A DNA stretch of 64,000 nucleotides from Sphingobacterium sp. PCS056 (GTDB taxonomy: Bacteria; Bacteroidota; Bacteroidia; Sphingobacteriales; Sphingobacteriaceae): assembly GCF_023273895.1 (NCBI RefSeq), contig NZ_CP096883.1, forward strand, positions 1,798,001 to 1,862,000, written 5' to 3'. Below are positions 59,646-64,000 of the stretch, in pieces. The notes under the pieces were generated by a model, which saw only the letters and a program-made list of their open reading frames with translations, was not told the DNA's origin and did not search any database. The stretch's first letter is position 1. Each line of letters opens with the position of its first letter. The position numbers and the translations under genes are program-made.

Positions 59646-61424
59646 ATGAGTAACACAATTAAAGGCGGAGAATTTGTCATCAAAGAAACCTCTTACAACG
59701 ATATTTTTATACCAGAAGAATTTGACGAAGAAGCAAAGATGATCCGTCAGACCTGTATTGATTTTTTAGATACAGAAGTTTTAAATAAATTGGACCGTAT
59801 CGATGCTCAAGAAGAGGGTTTGATGCCAAGTTTGATGGATAAAGCGGGCGCACTAGGTATGCTAGGTGTATCCATTCCAGAAGAATACGGTGGCTTTGGC
59901 AAAAATTTTAATACTTCGATGCTGGTAGCAGATGCAGTAGGAGGAGGGTTCTCTTTTGCAGTAGCATTATCTGCACATACAGGTATTGGCACACTCCCTA
60001 TTCTATATTATGGTAATGCCGAGCAAAAAGCAAAGTATATTCCTAAATTGACTACAGGAGAGTGGAAAGCTTCCTATTGTTTAACAGAACCTAATTCTGG
60101 TTCAGATGCCAATTCGGGTCGTACAGCAGCAAAGTTAAATGCTGCAGGTACCCATTATGTCATCAATGGTCAAAAGATGTGGATTACAAATGGTGGCTTT
60201 GCTGATATTTTTATTGTCTTTGCAAAAATTGATGATGATAAAAATTTGACAGCCTTTATTGTAGAGAAAGATTTCGGAGGGATCAGTATGAATCCTGAAG
60301 AACATAAATTAGGGATTAAAGGGTCTTCTACCCGTCAGGTTTTTTTCAACGATTGTGAGGTCCCTGTTGAAAATATGTTATCCGAACGCGAGAATGGATT
60401 TAAAATTGCCGTCAATATCCTAAATATTGGTCGTATAAAATTAGGAGCAGCAACGATTGGCTCATCTCGAATGGTGATCACGCAAGCTGTTAAATATGCC
60501 AATGAACGTGTACAGTTTAATTTGCCTATCTCAAAATTTGGAGCCATTCGTTATAAGTTAGCCGAAATGGCCACCCGCTTATTTGCTACCGAATCAGCAG
60601 CATATCGTGCAGGACAGAATATTGATGATGCTTACGAAACTTTAGTTGCCGGGGGTATGGATGAAGCGAAAGCAAAGTTAAAATCGGTAGAACAGTTTGC
60701 TATTGAATGTGCTATTATTAAAGTATGGTGTTCAGAGATGTTAGATTATGTTGTAGATGAAGGAGTACAAATATATGGAGGAATGGGATATTCAGCTGAG
60801 GCTCCTATGGAACGAGCTTATCGTGACTCCCGGATCAATCGTATTTTTGAAGGTACAAACGAAGTAAATCGATTATTGGTCGTTGATATGCTTTTGAAAC
60901 GTGCCATGAAAGGTGAAATAGATCTAATGGGACCAGCAACAGCTGTTGCTTCAGAATTGTTGGCTATCCCTGATTTTGGAGAAGAAGATGAAACAGCATT
61001 TGCTGCAGAGAAAAAAATTATTGCGAATCTGAAAAAAGCAGGATTATTGATCGCAGGTGCTGCGGTTCAAAAATTAATGATGTCTTTATCTAAAGAGCAG
61101 GAGATTTTAATGAATATTGCCGATGTGATTGGTTATGTATATATCGCTGAATCGGCCTTATTAAGGGCAGAGAAATTGTATCATACAAAGGGATCAGAAG
61201 TAAGTGCTGATGCTACCGATATGGCTAAGATTTACTTGTATTCAACGGTAGATAAAGTCAATGTAGCAGCTAAAGAAGCACTAAATTCTTTTGCTGAAGG
61301 TGACGAATTAAAAATGATGCTAGTAGGACTACGCCGTTTTACTAAGTCGGAACCATTTAATGTGAAAGATGCTCGTCAACGTATCGCTAAGAAATTGATC
61401 GATGCAAATAAATATTGTTTTTAG
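59646..61424 (+). CDS. Acyl-CoA dehydrogenase
   Basis: A 592-residue FAD enzyme for the first beta-oxidation step, of the longer VLCAD-like form with a C-terminal extension of about 170 residues. CLTEPNSGSDANSGRT and MWITNGGFADIF are flavin-binding segments; QIYGGMGYSAEAPMERAYRDSRINRIFEGTNEVNR includes the catalytic Glu (in FEGTNE, about residue 405). It follows fadA after a 197-base gap in which I saw neither a clear terminator nor an exact promoter motif, so it may be transcribed together with fadNA. Confidence 0.94.
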   Translation: MSNTIKGGEFVIKETSYNDIFIPEEFDEEAKMIRQTCIDFLDTEVLNKLDRIDAQEEGLMPSLMDKAGALGMLGVSIPEEYGGFGKNFNTSMLVADAVGGGFSFAVALSAHTGIGTLPILYYGNAEQKAKYIPKLTTGEWKASYCLTEPNSGSDANSGRTAAKLNAAGTHYVINGQKMWITNGGFADIFIVFAKIDDDKNLTAFIVEKDFGGISMNPEEHKLGIKGSSTRQVFFNDCEVPVENMLSERENGFKIAVNILNIGRIKLGAATIGSSRMVITQAVKYANERVQFNLPISKFGAIRYKLAEMATRLFATESAAYRAGQNIDDAYETLVAGGMDEAKAKLKSVEQFAIECAIIKVWCSEMLDYVVDEGVQIYGGMGYSAEAPMERAYRDSRINRIFEGTNEVNRLLVVDMLLKRAMKGEIDLMGPATAVASELLAIPDFGEEDETAFAAEKKIIANLKKAGLLIAGAAVQKLMMSLSKEQEILMNIADVIGYVYIAESALLRAEKLYHTKGSEVSADATDMAKIYLYSTVDKVNVAAKEALNSFAEGDELKMMLVGLRRFTKSEPFNVKDARQRIAKKLIDANKYCF

Positions 61425-61450
61425 GTTAAACATATGATTATAGGTTTGCA

Positions 61451-61480
61451 AGTCGTGGTATTTTTACCACGGCTTTTTTA
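61451..61480 (+). terminator. Terminator after the acyl-CoA dehydrogenase gene
   Basis: Stem AGTCGTGGTA/TACCACGGCT (61451-61460 with 61465-61474, one G-T pair) with a TTTT loop and a T-run after it. Confidence 0.82.
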
Positions 61481-61503
61481 TTTGGTAACTTTTTCGTTTG
61501 TCT

Positions 61504-61534
61504 GTTGCCCACAAGGATAATATTTCTAAATTTG
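61504..61534 (+). promoter_or_regulatory. Promoter of the YeiH-like transporter gene
   Basis: GTTG (61504-61507) and TAAATTTG (61527-61534) are spaced 19 bases apart, an excellent Bacteroidota promoter. It lies inside a TTG-started open frame (from 61498), so the ATG at 61561 is the real start. Confidence 0.6.
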
Positions 61535-61560
61535 GGGTTTCAATATTAAAACCTATTTAC

Positions 61561-62817
61561 ATGTCATCTTCGAAATCATTCTCCTTAGCTGAGGATTGGG
61601 TAGTTGTTATTTTAGGCTTAGGAATTATTTTCTTAGCTATCTTTGGAGTTATTGTACCCCAACCAAGCTTTAGCTGGAGCAATTTTTCAGAACTTAAAGA
61701 TCTCGTATTTTCAAATCATAACCTGCAAGCAATTGCTACACAATTTGGACTTGTTTTTATAGTGGCTATTCTGGGAGCGACATTATTAGGTAAATCAGTG
61801 AAAAATTTATTGATCGTATTTCCTACCGTTTATATCTTGACTATGCTAGCATTGATCCTCGCAGGGAATGCATTTGTCAAAGATTATAACCTAGAAGCAG
61901 TTATTTTTAGTTTAGCCATAGGATTAGCGATCAGCAATTTGTTTAATCTTCCAGATTGGTTTAAGAATGCGTTAAGTACGGAGCTTTATGTCAAGATCGG
62001 TTTGATCTTACTCGGCACTACCGTCATTTTTGGAGATATATTGAAAGCAGGTTTTTTAGGACTGATTCAAGCATTAGTCGTTGTGATATCGGTCTGGTAT
62101 TTTGCTTTTTGGATTTGTAAAAAACTAAAAATTGATAAAGAAATGTCTTTGATGTTATCGAGTGCTGTATCCATTTGTGGTGTTTCAGCGGCTATTGCAA
62201 CCTCTGGAGCAATTAAAGGAGATAGTAAAAAACTTTCCTATGTCATTTCACTTGTTTTGATCACTGCGATTCCGATGATGATTTTTATGCCTTATCTAGC
62301 CGAGCTGATGGGACTATCACAGCAGGTGACCGGTGCATGGCTTGGGGGATCTATTGATACCTCAGGTGCTGTCGCAGCATCAGGTAGTCTAGTTGGAGAA
62401 GAAGCTTTAAAAATAAGTACGATAGTAAAATTCTCCCAAAATGTTTTGCTAGGGATTGCTGCATTTGCCATTAGTATTTATTGGAGTTATTCCAAATCTG
62501 TCGATGACGAAACCAAAAAAGAAAAACCAACATTGAAAATTATTTGGGAAAGATTCCCAAAGTTTGTGCTCGGTTTTATTTTCGCATCCCTGCTTTTTTC
62601 CTTTTTAATCTCTCCCGAAACTAATGCCGAGATTAAAGGAAGTTTAAAATTTATTCAAGGACTTTGGTTTACACTAGCATTTACATCCATTGGATTAGAA
62701 ACGAATTTCAAAGATCTCTTCCAGCAAGATAATAAAAAGCCCCTCTATGCATTTTTGATAGCGCAAACTTTTAATGTTATTGTTACGCTCATTATTGCAC
62801 TCCTGTTATTTCAATAA
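61561..62817 (+). CDS. YeiH / UPF0324 putative sulfate exporter family transporter
   Basis: A 418-residue polytopic inner-membrane protein (about ten helices from residue 11 on). Family marks are FGLVFIVAILGATLLGKSV, SLMLSSAVSICGVSAAIATSGAIKG and TGAWLGGSIDTSGAVAASGSLVGEEAL, the last two being paired re-entrant-like motifs of UPF0324. Members are called putative sulfate exporters; one bacterial homologue is linked to taurine or sulfite metabolism, but transport has rarely been shown. Start chosen at 61561 because the promoter lies upstream within the longer frame. No LysR regulator is adjacent. Confidence 0.9.
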   Translation: MSSSKSFSLAEDWVVVILGLGIIFLAIFGVIVPQPSFSWSNFSELKDLVFSNHNLQAIATQFGLVFIVAILGATLLGKSVKNLLIVFPTVYILTMLALILAGNAFVKDYNLEAVIFSLAIGLAISNLFNLPDWFKNALSTELYVKIGLILLGTTVIFGDILKAGFLGLIQALVVVISVWYFAFWICKKLKIDKEMSLMLSSAVSICGVSAAIATSGAIKGDSKKLSYVISLVLITAIPMMIFMPYLAELMGLSQQVTGAWLGGSIDTSGAVAASGSLVGEEALKISTIVKFSQNVLLGIAAFAISIYWSYSKSVDDETKKEKPTLKIIWERFPKFVLGFIFASLLFSFLISPETNAEIKGSLKFIQGLWFTLAFTSIGLETNFKDLFQQDNKKPLYAFLIAQTFNVIVTLIIALLLFQ

Positions 62818-63152
62818 GGCAGATTGAAAAATAGTTTTTAAGATTTATAAAGAAAAAGGAGAACCGACATTCAAGTTATCCTTTTCTATACCTTTAAATC
62901 ATGTCAACTTATTCACCGTCTTATTGAATTTCTTTACTAAAACATGTAATGACAAGCGAAATAAGACGAATTGTTCAAAAATAAAGATGAATATATTGTT
63001 GATGGCTCACCGATATATCAATTCAGAATTATTTATTTTTTAAATTATGATATTTTGTAGTCCAGTTAGACAATATAATTTGGAATGTTTTCTTAATTTT
63101 TTATGGAATTCAGTATCTTCAAGCATCAATTTATCAAAGTAATATCCCAAGT
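62818..63152. other. Intergenic region before the ECF sigma gene
   Basis: This 335-base gap has a weak terminator-like hairpin (GAAAAAGGA at 62852-62860 with TCCTTTTC near 62879-62886) after the transporter gene. An A/T-rich stretch containing TATAATTTGG near 63075 is one base off a TAnnTTTG match and could promote the sigma gene. No coding sequence or RNA element was recognised. Confidence 0.5.
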
Positions 63153-63689
63153 ATGAGTGAAAAGGAATTATTAATACAATATCGTATAACAGGAGATTTG
63201 GATCTTCTGGGAAAATTGTATGCTCCTTATATGTCATTATTGTATGGGGTATGTTTTAAGTATCTGCAAGATGTAGACAAAAGTCAAGATGCAGTTATGC
63301 AAATTTTTGAAGAGTTGATTCGAAAATTGCGTATTCATGAAGTTGATAATTTTAAAAGTTGGTTATACACCTTCTCAAAAAATTTCTGTTTAATGCAGTT
63401 ACGCAAAGGAAAAGGAACTCACTATGTTGACATCGATGAACAAGTTGCAATTGGCAATGATTATTTAGATGAATCAGATCCTAAAGAATGGAGTGAAAGT
63501 CAATTTGAAAAATTAGAAAGTTGCATGCTGACTTTAAAACCTGAACAGGAGCGTTGCATCCGTTTGTTTTACTTGGAACAAAAGTGTTATAAAGATATTG
63601 TCGCTTTGACGGGCCTCGACATGAATCAAGTGAAAAGCTATATTCAGAATGGAAAGCGAAATCTGAAAATTTGTATGGAGAATAAGTAA
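63153..63689 (+). CDS. ECF-type RNA polymerase sigma factor
   Basis: A 178-residue sigma-70-family ECF factor. Region 2 covers about residues 20-85 (LGKLYAPYMSLLYGVCFKYLQDVDKSQDAVMQIFEELI, with WLYTFSKNFCL), and region 4 about residues 120-175 (LKPEQERCIRLFYLEQKCYKDIVALTGLDMNQVKSYIQNGKRNLK). No FecR-type anti-sigma follows; the next gene, starting 1 base after the stop, encodes a protein with one membrane anchor and is the probable anti-sigma. The target regulon is unknown. Confidence 0.92.
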   Translation: MSEKELLIQYRITGDLDLLGKLYAPYMSLLYGVCFKYLQDVDKSQDAVMQIFEELIRKLRIHEVDNFKSWLYTFSKNFCLMQLRKGKGTHYVDIDEQVAIGNDYLDESDPKEWSESQFEKLESCMLTLKPEQERCIRLFYLEQKCYKDIVALTGLDMNQVKSYIQNGKRNLKICMENK

Positions 63690-63690
63690 A

Positions 63691-64000
63691 ATGGAAAATA
63701 ATTATCAATTATCCAGAATTCAGAACTACATCAGTGGTTTGATGAATAAAGAGGAAATGTTTCAATTAGAAAAAGAAGCATTAGAAGATCCTTTTTTGCA
63801 GGATGCCATTGAAGGTTATCGCATGCAAAAGGGAGTAGATGTGCGACAATTGAGTTTATTGCAGCAGAGACTAAACCGTCGCGTTGAACAAACTAAATCT
63901 ACACGCAATGCTCAGTTTTACACTTGGCAACGATTGGCTATTGGATCCGCTGCGGGCGTCATTTTTGTCGTATTGATCGCATTTATCTATTTTAGAAATT
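63691..64000 (+). CDS. Probable membrane-anchored anti-sigma factor (partial, cut by window end)
   Basis: The first 103 codons of a gene starting one base after the ECF sigma stop. The cytoplasmic N-terminal part has SRIQNYISGLMNKEEMFQLE and ALEDPFLQDAIEGY, a motif seen in Bacteroidota proteins encoded directly after ECF sigma factors. A single TM helix lies at about residues 84-101 (AIGSAAGVIFVVLIAFIYF). The part beyond the membrane is missing; in relatives it often carries a carboxypeptidase-like or TonB C-terminal domain. Anti-sigma function is inferred from position and layout. Confidence 0.7.
   Translation, partial: MENNYQLSRIQNYISGLMNKEEMFQLEKEALEDPFLQDAIEGYRMQKGVDVRQLSLLQQRLNRRVEQTKSTRNAQFYTWQRLAIGSAAGVIFVVLIAFIYFRN

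Noticed and set aside
1..64000. tRNA, rRNA, CRISPR arrays, insertion sequences, prophage or toxin-antitoxin modules
   Set aside because: I looked for clover-leaf tails, direct repeat-spacer patterns, transposase and integrase motifs and small toxin pairs, and found none I could support.

Overview
The window looks like ordinary chromosome from a low-GC Bacteroidota bacterium, most likely family Sphingobacteriaceae (Sphingobacterium-like). This rests on family content (DUF2911, DUF4271, GLPGLI, PCMD, a DUF2723/GT117 membrane protein, an AddAB pair without Fe-S cysteines, a FadN-type beta-oxidation enzyme). It also rests on repeated promoters of the Bacteroidota primary-sigma type (-7 TAnnTTTG, sometimes with a -33 TTTG/TTG) and on the near absence of Shine-Dalgarno sequences. 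No rRNA, tRNA, CRISPR array, insertion sequence or prophage was seen. The genus is inferred by eye and was not computed.

Layout. 1-3.5 kb (minus): start of a DUF2911 protein, a GH123-like glycoside hydrolase and a FucP/GluP-type sugar transporter, a probable amino-sugar scavenging pair. 3.8-6 kb (minus): an overlapping operon of orphan histidine kinase, DinB-like protein and hotdog thioesterase. 6.1-20.4 kb: housekeeping genes (gltX, SNF2 helicase, dapF, HtrA protease, low-molecular-weight phosphatase, a small unknown protein with a cyclophilin and exonuclease III, Mrp, an AsmA-like/GT51 transglycosylase fusion with hpt, tag). 20.5-23.5 kb: DUF4271-hemD, then a non-coding region with palindromes and a large foldable inverted repeat before a JmjC-like cupin gene. 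23.6-29.8 kb: addB/addA-type recombination helicase-nuclease genes. 30-36 kb: rpsP, rimM, a SAM-I riboswitch with metF, and a large GT117 protein. 36-41 kb: OmpW, glnS, and a SulP transporter with a beta-carbonic anhydrase. 41-47.7 kb: a small unknown secreted protein, HerA-like ATPase, nucleotidyltransferase, DUF2459 protein, dnaK and a thioredoxin-like protein. 47.7-54 kb: a GLPGLI/outer-membrane beta-barrel pair, an MmcQ/YjbR protein, and a PCMD lipoprotein/beta-barrel pair. 54-61.4 kb: a 2OG-Fe(II) oxygenase and a MarR-fadN-fadA-fadE fatty-acid degradation locus. 61.5-64 kb: a YeiH-type transporter and an ECF sigma factor with its probable membrane anti-sigma partner, cut by the window end.

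Functional units visible from spacing and promoters: amino-sugar uptake and hydrolysis; SAM-controlled methyl supply (riboswitch-metF); bicarbonate handling (SulP plus carbonic anhydrase); double-strand-break processing (addA-addB); and regulated beta-oxidation (MarR-fadNA, fadE) with an inverted repeat over the MarR promoter that could be its own operator.

No dramatic defence or mobile system was recognised. The parts most worth follow-up are the structured element before the cupin gene (22520-22605), the MarR operator candidate, the cysteine-less AddB, the two predicted leaderless aminoacyl-tRNA synthetase mRNAs, the -24/-12-like element and palindromes at dnaK, and several small or paired proteins of unknown role. 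All identifications come from reading motifs and remembered family patterns; no database search was run.
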